64,000 bases of DNA from UBA3910 sp002391465 (GCA_030054835.1 JASGVS010000043.1:147829-211828), one strand, 5' to 3'; numbered from the stretch's first letter, positions 42,758 to 51,612 are shown. Notes: generated by a model not told the origin, from the letters alone. Made by a program: numbers and translations.

Positions 42758-43223
42758 ACTCGTCCTCCTTAACCAGGGGCAGTGCCATAACCAGCTCATC
42801 CCCGTCATCCGCCTCGAGTTTTCGCCTAAAACCCAACTTCTCGTAGAAAACTTGCAGGCTAGAATGTTGGGCCACGAAACACAACTCCACCGCCCTATAA
42901 CGGTTTTGTCGCTTTATCCCTGTCAACCATAACTCAAGCGCCGCCCGGCCGTAACCCATACCCTGGAAAGAGCCCTCAATGAAGAACTGATCGAGGATAC
43001 AGATCAGACCGGAGTCGGGATCATAGTAATCACGCTGCATTAAAACCCCGACTGGCGTATCACCTAAGTACACAGCATAGACGATGCTGCTACTGTCCTG
43101 GTAGACATACGCTCTGGCTAAGGTTGTAATGTAAGAAGCGACTGAACCCTTCTGTTCTTTCCTCACTTCTACCTTGATCTCTCGCCAGTTGTCAGGAGTT
43201 ACCTTACGCAGCCTAAGCTCCAT
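42744..43223 (-). CDS. GNAT acetyltransferase, diamine-type
   Basis: This 159-residue protein resembles small polyamine-type acetyltransferases (BltD/PaiA-like). It begins LRLRKVTPDNWREI, has FIEGSFQGMGYGRAALELWL as motif A and HSSLQVFYEKLGFRR near the end. The target is unproven. The gene starts with ATG 43223 behind AAGGA and is coupled to pepT by a 14-base overlap. Confidence 0.87.
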   Translation of the reverse strand: MELRLRKVTPDNWREIKVEVRKEQKGSVASYITTLARAYVYQDSSSIVYAVYLGDTPVGVLMQRDYYDPDSGLICILDQFFIEGSFQGMGYGRAALELWLTGIKRQNRYRAVELCFVAQHSSLQVFYEKLGFRRKLEADDGDELVMALPLVKEDEYESV

Positions 43224-43247
43224 GGGAAGTCTTATCCTTTCTAATTA

Positions 43248-43294
43248 GAAAACATCTGGCCTCCGGAACAGACTAGCTGTCCCCCAGGCCAGAT
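43248..43294 (-). terminator. Possible terminator after the ROK gene
   Basis: On the minus strand ATCTGGCCT and AGGCCAGAT form a 9-bp stem with a long loop, then GTTTTC. The T run is short. Confidence 0.55.
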
Positions 43295-43317
43295 AATAGA
43301 AGGAACCTATGATATCT

Positions 43318-44232
43318 TTAGCTCCATTCATCTAATGCCAGCTTGGCTGCACCGTATACGCCGGCGTCGTTACCCAGTTCGGCCAGGATAATACGTGCAC
43401 CTTTGATGGATGGAAAGATGTAGTGATCGTAGTATTCCTGAATCTTACCGGTCAAAAAGGTGCCCGCTTGGGATACACCGCCGCCAATAACGAATACTTC
43501 CGGGTTGACTACGCAGCCGATAAAGGCGCAGGCTTTACCCAGTAATTGCTGCATATCGTCAACAACCTTGGAAGCCGCTTCTTCGCCTGCTTTAGCGGCA
43601 TTAAAAATCTCTTCACAGCTCATTTCCTTCCCGGTTACGGCGAGGTAGTTTGCTGCCACGTTAGGGGCAGAGGCGAAAAGTTCAAGACAATTAACCTTAC
43701 CGCAACCGCACACCCGGCCTTCTACTTCAGGATGGATGGGTGCATGACCGATTTCTCCGCCGCCGCCTAGAAAGCCGGTGACAATTTCCCCACCGATAAT
43801 CACGCCACCGCCAATCCCGGTTCCAATGGTAATCATCACCGAGGAGTGGGTATCTCTGGAGGCTCCTTTCCAAGCCTCTCCCAAAGCAGCTACGTTAGCG
43901 TCATTGCCAATTTTGCAATTAAGACCCAGTTCCCCCTCTATGTAACTGGCCACATCTGTTTCACCCCAGCCTAGATTGACGCAGCTCAAAACGGTACGCC
44001 CGTCCACTACGGGCCCGGGTACTCCTACGCCGACGCCTAGGATCTGTTCACTGGAGAGACCTGCTTCAGCCAGGAGGGAGCGAATTTCATTGGCAATATC
44101 GGGGAGAATATGTTTTCCGCCATCCTCCACCCTGGTCTTGATTTCGCTGGACTTTACGATCTCGCCCTCTGCGGTAAAAAGGGCGATCTTAATGCCAGTC
44201 CCACCTAAGTCTACACCTACCGCGTATTTCAT
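43318..44232 (-). CDS. glcK: ROK family glucokinase
   Basis: This 304-residue sugar kinase begins with the ATP-phosphate motif VGVDLGGTGIKIALF. The middle has GVPGPVVDGRTVLSCVNLGW, GNDANVAALGEAW and TIGTGIGGGVIIGG. The zinc site is EGRVCGCGKVNCLELFAS. This is the glucokinase type of the ROK family found in Bacillota; other hexoses are possible. It stands alone between short accessory genes, about 240 bases behind the DUF6624 gene. Confidence 0.9.
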   Translation of the reverse strand: MKYAVGVDLGGTGIKIALFTAEGEIVKSSEIKTRVEDGGKHILPDIANEIRSLLAEAGLSSEQILGVGVGVPGPVVDGRTVLSCVNLGWGETDVASYIEGELGLNCKIGNDANVAALGEAWKGASRDTHSSVMITIGTGIGGGVIIGGEIVTGFLGGGGEIGHAPIHPEVEGRVCGCGKVNCLELFASAPNVAANYLAVTGKEMSCEEIFNAAKAGEEAASKVVDDMQQLLGKACAFIGCVVNPEVFVIGGGVSQAGTFLTGKIQEYYDHYIFPSIKGARIILAELGNDAGVYGAAKLALDEWS

Positions 44233-44477
44233 GTTTCAACACCTCACAATATTTATCGCTACTTATAACTTAAATCTAACATAGTTGTCTTCCCATTTCA
44301 AGAAATTGCCAACCCAGAGACTGACCTTCATTGACCCCGTTTCAGTCCAAGGTACCGGTCCACACCTTGTACATACATACTACGCGGATCAAGGCCTTGG
44401 CTGTACAGTGCATGGTAGATTTACGTAATACACACCAAACTCAACATCGAAACGAGTTTTCAATGGACTAGCTACCA

Positions 44478-45074
44478 TTACAACCAGCCCACCTTTTTCG
44501 CCCATTCCTCACTCTTTTCCTTCCAAGCCAAGGGATCCGTGGGAGGTGTGTCCCCCTCTTGGCGAACCCTTTCTCTCATTCTTTCAGTCTGCTCAGCCAA
44601 CGAAGGTAGGCCGATACTTCTGCGCAGCTCGTCTACCTGCTCCGGGTAGGCAAGGGGAGCAGGAGAGAGCACACCGTTTTCGTCCCAATCAAACTGGGTC
44701 CCGTAAATCTGCGTCTGCCCGGACAGAACCCTGATCCGGTCTTCCAAATAGGCAAGCTGCCTCGGTTCTATTTCTCCTTCATATTCTGAGCCTTTGAGTA
44801 GAGCGAGAACGTTGCGCATAAAAGGCGGATTACCGACGGAATGCATTACAACAAGCCAAGCTGCTTCAGCCGCTTCTTCGCCTACCCGGCGTAGCGTGGG
44901 AAAACCAAAGTCGCTGATGATCTCTTCCAGCCTTTTGGTGTTGGCGGCGTGAATCGCTTCCATTTCAGGGTGATAACCCTCAAACAGTTCTCCCCTCTCG
45001 ATCAGTTCCTGCCTCTTCTGCAGATCGGCCTCCAGCATTCTTTTTAGTGTCTCCTGCACCTGGCTCTTATCCAT
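44478..45074 (-). CDS. DUF6624-like protein
   Basis: This is a 198-residue cytoplasmic protein. Its core (GELFEGYHPEMEAIHAANTKR, FGFPTLRRVGEEAAEAAWLV, RQLAYLEDRIRVLSGQTQIYG, TQFDWDENG) fits the DUF6624 group, of unknown function. The strongly conserved Glu/Asp/His pattern suggests an enzyme. I prefer ATG 45074, behind TTGGAGA; a GTG at 45113 overlaps the upstream GNAT stop in a GTGA and is a possible alternative. Confidence 0.8.
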   Translation of the reverse strand: MDKSQVQETLKRMLEADLQKRQELIERGELFEGYHPEMEAIHAANTKRLEEIISDFGFPTLRRVGEEAAEAAWLVVMHSVGNPPFMRNVLALLKGSEYEGEIEPRQLAYLEDRIRVLSGQTQIYGTQFDWDENGVLSPAPLAYPEQVDELRRSIGLPSLAEQTERMRERVRQEGDTPPTDPLAWKEKSEEWAKKVGWL

Positions 45075-45109
45075 ACTGTTCTCCAATTTGAGCTCAGCCT
45101 CCAGTTGGG

Positions 45110-45697
45110 TCACTTGTCAAACTGATACTCGTACATACGGCACTCATGGACGCGCTGAAACATTGACTTTATCCTGTCCCAATCCTCGCCCACATAATGG
45201 GCAAAACACGCTACTGGATAGAGGCCTGCTTTGCGGCCAAGTAGCAGGTGGGAGCACTCATCTCCCTCGGCATAGACATGTAAGTACGCTTCTTTCTGCT
45301 CAAAACCCCGGGCGATGTACCAGGCATTGACGCGGGGATCGTCCCGTGTCCAGGCTTGAAACCGACAGATTTGGAATTCCCTGGCCAGCCTTTCTGCCTC
45401 CTGCAGGAGGGCGCTGCCTATGCCCTGACCCTGCTCATCGGGGTGAACGGCAAGATGCCAAATCATGCCACCGAGGCCGCTGCCTGGAGAGCAGACGGGG
45501 GCATCAGCCCGGTCAAGCTCGATATCAAGGAGGCCCACAATCCCGCCGTCTTTCTCAGCCACAAGCTCGATGGCTGGATTGGCGTAATGTTCCTTTTCCC
45601 TTAACACGTTGTCGAAATACGCTGTATCCAGGAAGGCCAATACCCTACACCTAACCCACCCCTGCTCGTCTTTCGCCTCGTATTGCCGTATCCTCAT
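45110..45697 (-). CDS. GNAT acetyltransferase
   Basis: This 195-residue protein starts MRIRQYEAKDEQGWVRCRVLAF and has motif A AVHPDEQGQGIGSALLQEAERLA, followed by WTRDDPRVNAWYIARGFEQKE. Its C-terminal third (GDECSHLLLGRKAGLYPVACFAHYVG) is an extension typical of one small GNAT subgroup. GGAGG precedes the ATG. It is followed directly by the DUF6624 gene, likely as one transcript. Confidence 0.88.
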   Translation of the reverse strand: MRIRQYEAKDEQGWVRCRVLAFLDTAYFDNVLREKEHYANPAIELVAEKDGGIVGLLDIELDRADAPVCSPGSGLGGMIWHLAVHPDEQGQGIGSALLQEAERLAREFQICRFQAWTRDDPRVNAWYIARGFEQKEAYLHVYAEGDECSHLLLGRKAGLYPVACFAHYVGEDWDRIKSMFQRVHECRMYEYQFDK

Positions 45698-45716
45698 AGT
45701 ATGCCTCCTTACGCGC

Positions 45717-46244
45717 TTAATGTAAAAAACCGCTTCGCTGTAAAGAGAGGACTATGGCGGGAATTAGGACAAGCTGAAGGATAATGCCTGGAACAGCGTT
45801 CACAAATGCTCCTCCTAGAAAGGCTTGCCAACCAAAGGCTGAGCCGCTGAGACCAAAGAGTATCAAGCTCGCCACTCCCCACACTATACGTCCACCGAGC
45901 ATAGCACCAATCAAAGAGACAAACGCGGAGAAAGTACCGCCATTCCGCAGTTTGCTGTATAAATATCCTGTTAGAAAGCCGTATGCGGCCAGTTCAAAGG
46001 TCATGGCAACGGCCATGGGAAAAAGTGGTGGGGTACCAAAAAGAACGCTCCTAAGCAGTGGAGTAACCGCACCGGCAGCTAGACCTAGGCTAGGTCCACA
46101 GATAAAGCCTGCAAGCAGGACTGGTATATGCATGGGCAGGAGCGCTCGCCCAATTGTGGGTATTTGGGCTGTGAAAAAGGGAAGTATAAGTCCGAGCGCG
46201 ATAAACAAACCGGTAAGTGTCAACTGTTTTGTCTTGTTCTGCAC
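45717..46244 (-). CDS. ECF transporter S component
   Basis: This 175-residue membrane protein has six hydrophobic helices. The first part, LTLTGLFIALGLILPFF, then IGRALLPMHIPVLLAGFICGPSLGL, is the usual start of ECF substrate-binding subunits. Such proteins bind a vitamin or metal and dock to shared EcfA/A'/T subunits, which are not in this window. The ligand cannot be told. I use GTG 46244, six bases after AGGAGG. No riboswitch is visible in the short leader. Confidence 0.87.
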   Translation of the reverse strand: MQNKTKQLTLTGLFIALGLILPFFTAQIPTIGRALLPMHIPVLLAGFICGPSLGLAAGAVTPLLRSVLFGTPPLFPMAVAMTFELAAYGFLTGYLYSKLRNGGTFSAFVSLIGAMLGGRIVWGVASLILFGLSGSAFGWQAFLGGAFVNAVPGIILQLVLIPAIVLSLQRSGFLH

Positions 46245-46294
46245 AAAACCCCTCCTATACAAAATACACAATTAAGAATAGTCAAAATGGAGCG

Positions 46295-46759
46295 CTAGAG
46301 CGATTTTACCCGTTCAACAAACTCTACAGGATGTTGAATGATCGCGGCCGTTTCTTCCACCGAATAGCCTGCAGTCAAATATCGATTTGCAATGACGGTC
46401 TTTGACTCACCGATCTCGATAATGTGAAAATCGGGATCATAGATCCGTACCACCCTCTGCTGCCAGTCGTGTTTTTTCGGTAAATGCACGTACTCAATCT
46501 CCTGGTATTCCCCCAGCCTAGTGAGAAACTGATCGAAGTCGTCGACTTCAAAATACAGTTCCACGTTGTTCGATTTCTCTACGACTGCTCCAGGCGGAAG
46601 ATGGACGAGCCAAGCAAACTCCTGTTGAATGGCAAATCCTCCGCTAAAGGTAACGTTACAACCTAAATCAAGGACAACTTCTTGGTCAAAAAGTTCAGTA
46701 TAAAACCTCTTGGACACTTCCACATCCTTCACGGCAAGCAAAGTCAGCTTGTACTGCAC
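46295..46759 (-). CDS. VOC (glyoxalase/bleomycin resistance fold) protein
   Basis: This 154-residue protein has one VOC domain in its first 118 residues: LTLLAVKDVEVSKRFYTELF, VELYFEVDDFDQFLTRL, and VVRIYDPDFHIIEIGE. The end (YLTAGYSVEETAAIIQHPVEFVERV) is a short helical extension resembling a DNA-binding-like tail in some VOC proteins. The family includes drug-binding and isomerase-type members, so the role is open. It begins with GTG behind GGGGGGATGA and overlaps the end of the broken GNAT upstream. Confidence 0.82.
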   Translation of the reverse strand: MQYKLTLLAVKDVEVSKRFYTELFDQEVVLDLGCNVTFSGGFAIQQEFAWLVHLPPGAVVEKSNNVELYFEVDDFDQFLTRLGEYQEIEYVHLPKKHDWQQRVVRIYDPDFHIIEIGESKTVIANRYLTAGYSVEETAAIIQHPVEFVERVKSL

Positions 46760-47268
46760 AAGTCATCCCCCCATTCCGTCAGCTCCAGCTCGTAAATATA
46801 CTCCCGGTGGGTGGTTTTCACGCATTTGCACCCAAGGGACTCGTGGAGTCTCTGTGATGCTGTGTTGTGTTTTTAGACAACTGAATCGGAGATTTTGCCA
46901 TGCCCAAGCTCCTTTGCTCTCTGTAAAACGACCTTCATAACCCTTTTCCCAATACCCCTGCCGCGGTACTGAGCCACTCCAATTGTTATGGGCAGATTCT
47001 GCTGTTTCACTGTCACATCGCCGATGGGGAAAAAACGACCATCCTCAAGAATCTCAATGACGTACAGTAAGCCGTTTTCGTCTAAATACTGGTACATCCT
47101 GCGCACATAGTCTTAATCAGGAACTTGTGTGGGATCCCTAATACCCTCAGAGTTGAAGTAGACAACAGGATCTCCATACCAGGGCAAAGCAACCCTGAAG
47201 TTGCCGTCCTAGGCCCGCAGCCTCAGGTTTTCGTCAATTTCAATGATCGCCGGACGCAATGGTATCAC
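46744..47268 (-). pseudogene. GNAT acetyltransferase pseudogene (three in-frame stops)
   Basis: One continuous reading frame from GTG 47268 to a TGA ending at 46744 encodes a whole GNAT of about 170 residues. It is broken by TAG at 47209-47211, TAA at 47113-47115 and TAA at 46873-46875. Between the stops the protein is well kept: ENLRLRA, DGNFRVALPWYGDPVVYF, MYQYLDENGLLYVIEILEDG, YRGRGIGKRVMKVVL and, after the last stop, KHNTASQRLHESLGC. No frameshift is present. From related GNATs I infer that tyrosine codons stood at least at the first and last stop. The only sizeable open piece is 46873-47106. Confidence 0.82.
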
Positions 47269-47404
47269 CATCCCTCAGCACACTGCTTTCTCATATTCTC
47301 CCAGCCTCCCAAAAAGCCTGCAAATTGCTAAGCAATTGTGATCTACAGAACAGGAAAGAATCCGCAAAAGTAGAAGATGGAAACTGATAATGGAGGTGCC
47401 TGGA

Positions 47405-48370
47405 TTGAGTCTTTTAGAGGTAAAGAATCTGAATAAGCGGTTCGGAGATGTTGTCGCGGTGCGGGATGTGAGTTTCTCCATCGTAAGGGGCGAGGTTTTC
47501 GGCTTTTTAGGACCCAATGGAGCCGGCAAGACAACAACAATAAACATGTTGACCGGACTTGCGCGACCTACCAGCGGTTCTATCTGGCTGTCCAACATCG
47601 ACTGCGTCAACGACACAAAAAAAGCCCAACAGAAAATCGGGATAGTACCTGATGAAAGCAATCTCTATGATGAAATGGATGGTTTCGAGAACCTCTGCTT
47701 CTGTGCCGCTCTGTACGGAATGAAAAAAAAGGAAAGGGAACGCAGGGCACGGGAGCTGCTCCAGTTATTCGGCCTAGACTCGGTGGGCAAGCGTCCTTTT
47801 CGAGCCTATTCTAAGGGTATGAAGCGGAAACTGACCATTGCGGCTGGGATCATTCATGAACCGGAGCTACTCTACCTTGATGAACCGACGACTGGTATCG
47901 ATGTGGAGAGTGCTCGCCAAATCCGCAGCTTATAATCCACACTAAACCAAAAGGGCATGACCATTTTTCTCACCACTCATTACATAGAAGACGCTGAGAG
48001 GCTGTGTGACCGTATCGGGTTTATAGTGGGTGGTTCTGTTGTCCGACTGGATAGGGTTACCGCGCTGATAGAGGATGCACAGAAGGAGAGCGTTGTTCAG
48101 TTTTCCCTAGCAGACGGTGCGAAAAGTGTTGCGAGAGAACTAAGCGAGCATTTCCCTGCAATGACGGTCGCAGCCCTAGATGACCATAGTATTCAGGTCC
48201 GCAGTAAAAACCAATTGCAACTGATGCCGTTTATGCAGTTTTTTACTGCTCGAGGCTGCCCCGTATACGAGGCTAGAAGGATTAAACCCACGCTGGAAGA
48301 CGTATTCGTGCAGGTAACCGGTGTTGCACTTAAACAGCAGGCGGATGGTATGGGGGGTAGTAATCGATGA
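47405..48370 (+). pseudogene. ABC-2 exporter ATPase interrupted by one in-frame stop
   Basis: The frame encodes a CcmA-type ABC ATPase of about 320 residues. It has Walker A GPNGAGKTTTINML, the signature region YSKGMKRKLTIAAGI (a YSKGM variant of LSGGQ) and Walker B LLYLDEPTTGID. A single TAA (47933-47935) splits it after RQIRSL. The frame continues without shift into STLNQKGMTIFLTTHYIEDAERLCD and the C-terminal domain. The break removes the H-loop half from the Walker half. An ATG at 47957 could restart the second part. The TTG start at 47405 follows GGAGG. The permease gene overlaps its end by four bases and is intact. Confidence 0.8.
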
Positions 48371-49101
48371 ACAAGTGGATTGCTTTTTGGAACATTCTTG
48401 TCAAAGACGTGAAAAACTACTACTTCAAGCCTCCAAATATAAGTTGGGGGATCATTTTTCCCTTTGCCTGGACCCTGATGTTTCTTCTAAGATCCAACAC
48501 TGAGGTAGATATTCGCAGTATTCTGCCGGGCGTTATTGCCATGTCCATCCTCTTTGGCACCACTTCAATGCTGGCGGTGACAATAACCTTTGAGCGGAGG
48601 AGCCAGTCCTTTGAAAGACTGCTGGTAGCACCGATTGATATTCGCCTTCTTATGCTGGCCAAAACAACGGGCGCAATCGTTTTCGGTCTGTTTAACGCCT
48701 GTGTACCCATTCTGTTTTCTCTATTTTGGATCTCCCTCAAGGGTATTACCTGGCTGCCCCTCATTGCCGGTGTTTTTCTCATCGCGGTAACCTCTGCCTT
48801 TCTCGGCCTGTTTGTGGCAGTCTCGGTCCGCGAGGTGTTCGAGGCCCAGACCCTTTCCAACTTTTTTAGATTTCCCATGGTGTTTCTCTGCGGGCTGTTT
48901 ATCCCAGTGGATCAGCTGCCCACAGCAGTTAGGCCACTGGCATATGCCCTACCCCTCACCTACGGAGTGGACATTCTCAAAACTGCCATTAATAACAGTG
49001 GCGATCTGCCGGTCTGGTTCAGCCTTTTTGTCTTAGTACTTTTTGCATCTCTCCTGTTCGATTTGAGCATTAGAAATGTCGAACGCAAATGGATTCTATA
49101 A
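48367..49101 (+). CDS. ABC-2 type transporter permease
   Basis: This 244-residue permease has six hydrophobic segments, beginning with a cytosolic stretch and then WGIIFPFAWTLMFLL. The region FERRSQSFERLLVAPIDIRL is the family's cytoplasmic loop that contacts the ATPase. PMVFLCGLFIPVDQLPTAVRPLAYALPLTYGVD is the ABC-2 signature near the end. It starts in an ATGA overlap with the broken ATPase gene, so its working partner may now be lost or come from elsewhere. Confidence 0.9.
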   Translation: MNKWIAFWNILVKDVKNYYFKPPNISWGIIFPFAWTLMFLLRSNTEVDIRSILPGVIAMSILFGTTSMLAVTITFERRSQSFERLLVAPIDIRLLMLAKTTGAIVFGLFNACVPILFSLFWISLKGITWLPLIAGVFLIAVTSAFLGLFVAVSVREVFEAQTLSNFFRFPMVFLCGLFIPVDQLPTAVRPLAYALPLTYGVDILKTAINNSGDLPVWFSLFVLVLFASLLFDLSIRNVERKWIL

Positions 49102-49134
49102 GTTGAGTTTCCCTTTGTAGAAAGGAGCTTCGGT

Positions 49135-49680
49135 ATGGGACAAAGGAGACTTACCAAAACAGAAATGGAACAGCTAATTGTGACACTGAGGGAGCGTTTC
49201 GAGGCATCCCGAGTTAGACTGGGTACCGGTAGAAGCAAGACTTAAGGAAAACGATACGAAAATGTGGTCCTTGTACGAGATGGAACAGACAGGCGGTGAG
49301 CCAGATGTAGTAGATTATGACTTGGAAACAGACGAGTACATTTTCGTTGACTGCTCACGGGAGAGCCCCGCGGGGCGGCGAAGCCTGTGCTATGATGGGG
49401 AGGCGCGGCAGGCGCGGAAAAAGAACCCTCCCGAGAACAGTGCTTTAGAGCTGGCGGAAAAGATGGGTATTGAACTCCTAACTGAAGGGCAGTACCGCCG
49501 CTTACAGACCTTAGGTGAATTTGATCTAAAGACATCCAGTTGGATTAAGACCCCAGAACAGATCAGGAATCTAGGGGCGCACTCTTCTGCGACAGGCGCT
49601 ATAACACTGTATTCGTCTACCACAACGGAGCCGACTCCTATTACAGCTCAAGGGGGTTCCGGGGTATGCTGAGGATTTAG
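49135..49680 (+). pseudogene. DUF4256 family gene broken by two frameshifts
   Basis: Three frames together spell one DUF4256 protein. An opening of 36 codons from ATG 49135 gives RLTKTEMEQLIVTLRERFEA. A shift near 49204 moves to the frame reading HPELDWVPVEARLKEND and then MWSLYEMEQTGGEPDVVDYD through FDLKTSSWIKTPEQIRNLG. A second shift, apparently one G lost in a G run near 49575, moves to ALFCDRRYNTVFVYHNGADS and the end FRGMLRI with TAG at 49678. The family has no known function. Homopolymer position means a sequencing error cannot be excluded for the second shift. Confidence 0.8.
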
Positions 49681-49724
49681 CAAGGCCCCAGGCAGCGATT
49701 TCTCCCCCTGCCTGAGGCCAAAAT

Positions 49725-50489
49725 CTAGATTCGTTTCTTTCGGAACAACACCACTGCCAACACAAGTAAAAGGACTGAAAGAATCAGAGTTATCCCTAAC
49801 GCAGGCAGAAGCGATTGCGGCTTTACACTGTCGCTCACCAGGGCCATGTTCTTGCTAGCAAGGCCCAGTGGGTTGTAATCCCGGACCGCGGGAAAGGCGT
49901 TAAGAAGAGTGAGAACGACCACCACTGCTCCAGTCACAAGTAAACCGCTGTAGTGGGTGCTTGCAATAGTAGAGGCGCAGAGAAGCACCGCTAAAAGAAA
50001 TGCCCCAAACGCCCACAAGCAGGACACGGAAAACAGGAGGTTTTGGGCCATTCCGTCTGGAAAGAGATACACCGTGTAAACCCAGGTTACCAAAAAAGAC
50101 AGAACCACACTGGCACTCCAGATCACCAGCATCGCCGCGTATTTTGCGGCAAGAACAGCCTGCCTGGGCATGCCCTTGGTTAGTAGGTTGATCAGAGTGC
50201 CTTTTGTTATTTCATTTGCCAGTATTCCGCTGAAGACAAGTACAGTTACAATCAGACCCATCTGCGTAACGTTTTTAAAGAATTGGGCCCACGAGTCCAG
50301 AGATGTGGGTTCTGGCAGTGTGATGGACACTCCCTCTGGTAGAAAGGTATTAAGTAAATCTGGTGTGAGTTTGGCGGTGAGCGGGTTCATGATGCCAAAC
50401 ACTAGGAAAATGGTGAGCATAATCAAAAGCTTGTATGTTCTCACACTTTCCATCAGCTCTTTTTTGAAGAAGACAGTAAAATAGTTCAC
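49725..50489 (-). CDS. ABC transporter permease (YxlG-like)
   Basis: This 254-residue membrane protein has six helices: an early YKLLIMLTIFLVFGIMNPLTAK, a cluster between 75 and 200, and a last one before a positively charged end (RKKRI). Between helices 1 and 2 lies a periplasmic-side loop (LPEPTSLDSWAQFFKN) typical of ABC-2 permeases of the NosY/YxlG kind. It overlaps the ATPase gene by four bases. With the two upstream genes it matches the yxlE-yxlF-yxlG set of the sigma-Y operon in Bacillus, though no sigma factor is present here. Confidence 0.85.
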   Translation of the reverse strand: MNYFTVFFKKELMESVRTYKLLIMLTIFLVFGIMNPLTAKLTPDLLNTFLPEGVSITLPEPTSLDSWAQFFKNVTQMGLIVTVLVFSGILANEITKGTLINLLTKGMPRQAVLAAKYAAMLVIWSASVVLSFLVTWVYTVYLFPDGMAQNLLFSVSCLWAFGAFLLAVLLCASTIASTHYSGLLVTGAVVVVLTLLNAFPAVRDYNPLGLASKNMALVSDSVKPQSLLPALGITLILSVLLLVLAVVLFRKKRI

Positions 50490-51403
50490 TGCACAACCTC
50501 CGTAAACAGACTCTCCAAGGTGGGCTCAAGTATTTCGAACTTCACTGGCGTAATCCCCTTTTCCGCCAAGAGGTTAATAAGCATCTGCCCATCCCCTGCT
50601 CCATCCTCCATCACAATTGTCAGGCCGTCTCCGTCTTGCTGAACATCGATGGCGGGTTGCTGCAGTTCCGGACAGTCTCCAAATGCCTGCGCCTGCTCCA
50701 GATCGCCAAACCTGATCTGAAAACTGTTACTCCGATACTGCCTCTGCAGCTCGGAGATGGTACCTGATAGAACAAGCCTACCCCCTTCAAGGACTGCAAC
50801 GCGATCGCAGATCCTCTCCACATCAGACAGGATGTGGGTGGAAAACAGCACCGTCGTCCTACCCTTGATGGACGCCAGTATGTCCAAGACCTGTCTGCGT
50901 CCGATGGGATCTAAGGCCGAAGTGGGCTCATCACAGATCAAGAGCCGTGGTTCGTTAATCAGTGCCTGGGCAATTCCCAGGCGCTGTTTCATACCCCGTG
51001 AGAAACCGCCTATCCTGCGCCGTACGTCTCCCAGCCCGACCAAGTCCAGAAGCTCCTCTGCCCGGTCGTCAATCTCCTTTTTGGCAAGTCCCGTGATCTT
51101 CCCACAAAGTCTCAAGTACTCGTGCGGTCTCATGTAGCCGTAAAACTCCGGTACATCGGGTAAGAAACCAATATGGCGGTTGGTTTTGGCCGATCCGTAG
51201 ATAACCTCTTCGCCGCACACAGTTATTCTACCGCTATCTGCCGGCAAAAGGCCCACAATTATCTTCATGGTGGTGGTTTTCCCAGCACCATTACGGCCCA
51301 CAAAGCCAAAGACCGAGTTTTCCGGGACAACCATATCTAAACCGTCTAACACTTGGTTCGTGGCAAAGGCTTTCCTCAGCTGCTGAATCTCAAGTACGTT
51401 CAC
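50486..51403 (-). CDS. ABC transporter ATP-binding protein (YxlF-like)
   Basis: This 305-residue ATPase has Walker A GRNGAGKTTTMKII (about 35-48), signature FSRGMKQRLGIAQALINEP (near 135) and Walker B LLICDEPTSALDPIG. The H-loop is LFSTHILSDVERICD. A C-terminal accessory domain of about 90 residues follows, as in exporters of the CcmA type. It begins with GTG 51403 overlapping the PLDc_N gene and ends overlapping the permease gene, so the three are coupled. Confidence 0.92.
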   Translation of the reverse strand: MNVLEIQQLRKAFATNQVLDGLDMVVPENSVFGFVGRNGAGKTTTMKIIVGLLPADSGRITVCGEEVIYGSAKTNRHIGFLPDVPEFYGYMRPHEYLRLCGKITGLAKKEIDDRAEELLDLVGLGDVRRRIGGFSRGMKQRLGIAQALINEPRLLICDEPTSALDPIGRRQVLDILASIKGRTTVLFSTHILSDVERICDRVAVLEGGRLVLSGTISELQRQYRSNSFQIRFGDLEQAQAFGDCPELQQPAIDVQQDGDGLTIVMEDGAGDGQMLINLLAEKGITPVKFEILEPTLESLFTEVVQ

Positions 51404-51612
51404 TCATCATCACCCCGCCCGAACAAAAAATAGAGCAGTGGCCCAATAAAACTGATAAACAAGACAACAGGAACCCACATGCCCTTCGTGCCAAAGCGGT
51501 AAGTGGGGTGTTTGAATACATGAACTAAGGCTGCAACCGCCAATCCCAATTGCGCTGCAATCAAGGGAACCAAAAAAGGCCAGTACTCCATCAATATTTC
51601 CACACTCATCAC
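51400..51612 (-). CDS. PLDc_N domain membrane protein (YxlE-like)
   Basis: This small protein of up to 70 residues has two membrane helices (WPFLVPLIAAQLGLAVAALV and WVPVVLFISFIGPLLYFLFG). The FKHPTYRFGTKGMW loop between them is the hallmark of the PLD-nuclease N-terminal (PLDc_N) family. Bacillus YxlE is of this type and acts as a negative regulator of sigma-Y with YxlD. The start may be GTG 51612, ATG 51609 or GTG 51603 after GAGG. It is the first gene of the yxlEFG-like set. Confidence 0.82.
   Translation of the reverse strand: MMSVEILMEYWPFLVPLIAAQLGLAVAALVHVFKHPTYRFGTKGMWVPVVLFISFIGPLLYFLFGRGDDE

Noticed and set aside
44233..44477. Possible leader or small RNA between the ROK and DUF6624 genes
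   Set aside because: Some short inverted matches (CAAGGCCTTG, TGTACA pairs) are present, but no promoter-terminator pair or known riboswitch core, so nothing can be supported.
46744..48370. Recoding of TAA/TAG as tyrosine or another amino acid to explain in-frame stops
   Set aside because: Many intact genes in the window end in TAA or TAG at the normal family length, so a changed code is not tenable; decay or sequencing error is simpler.
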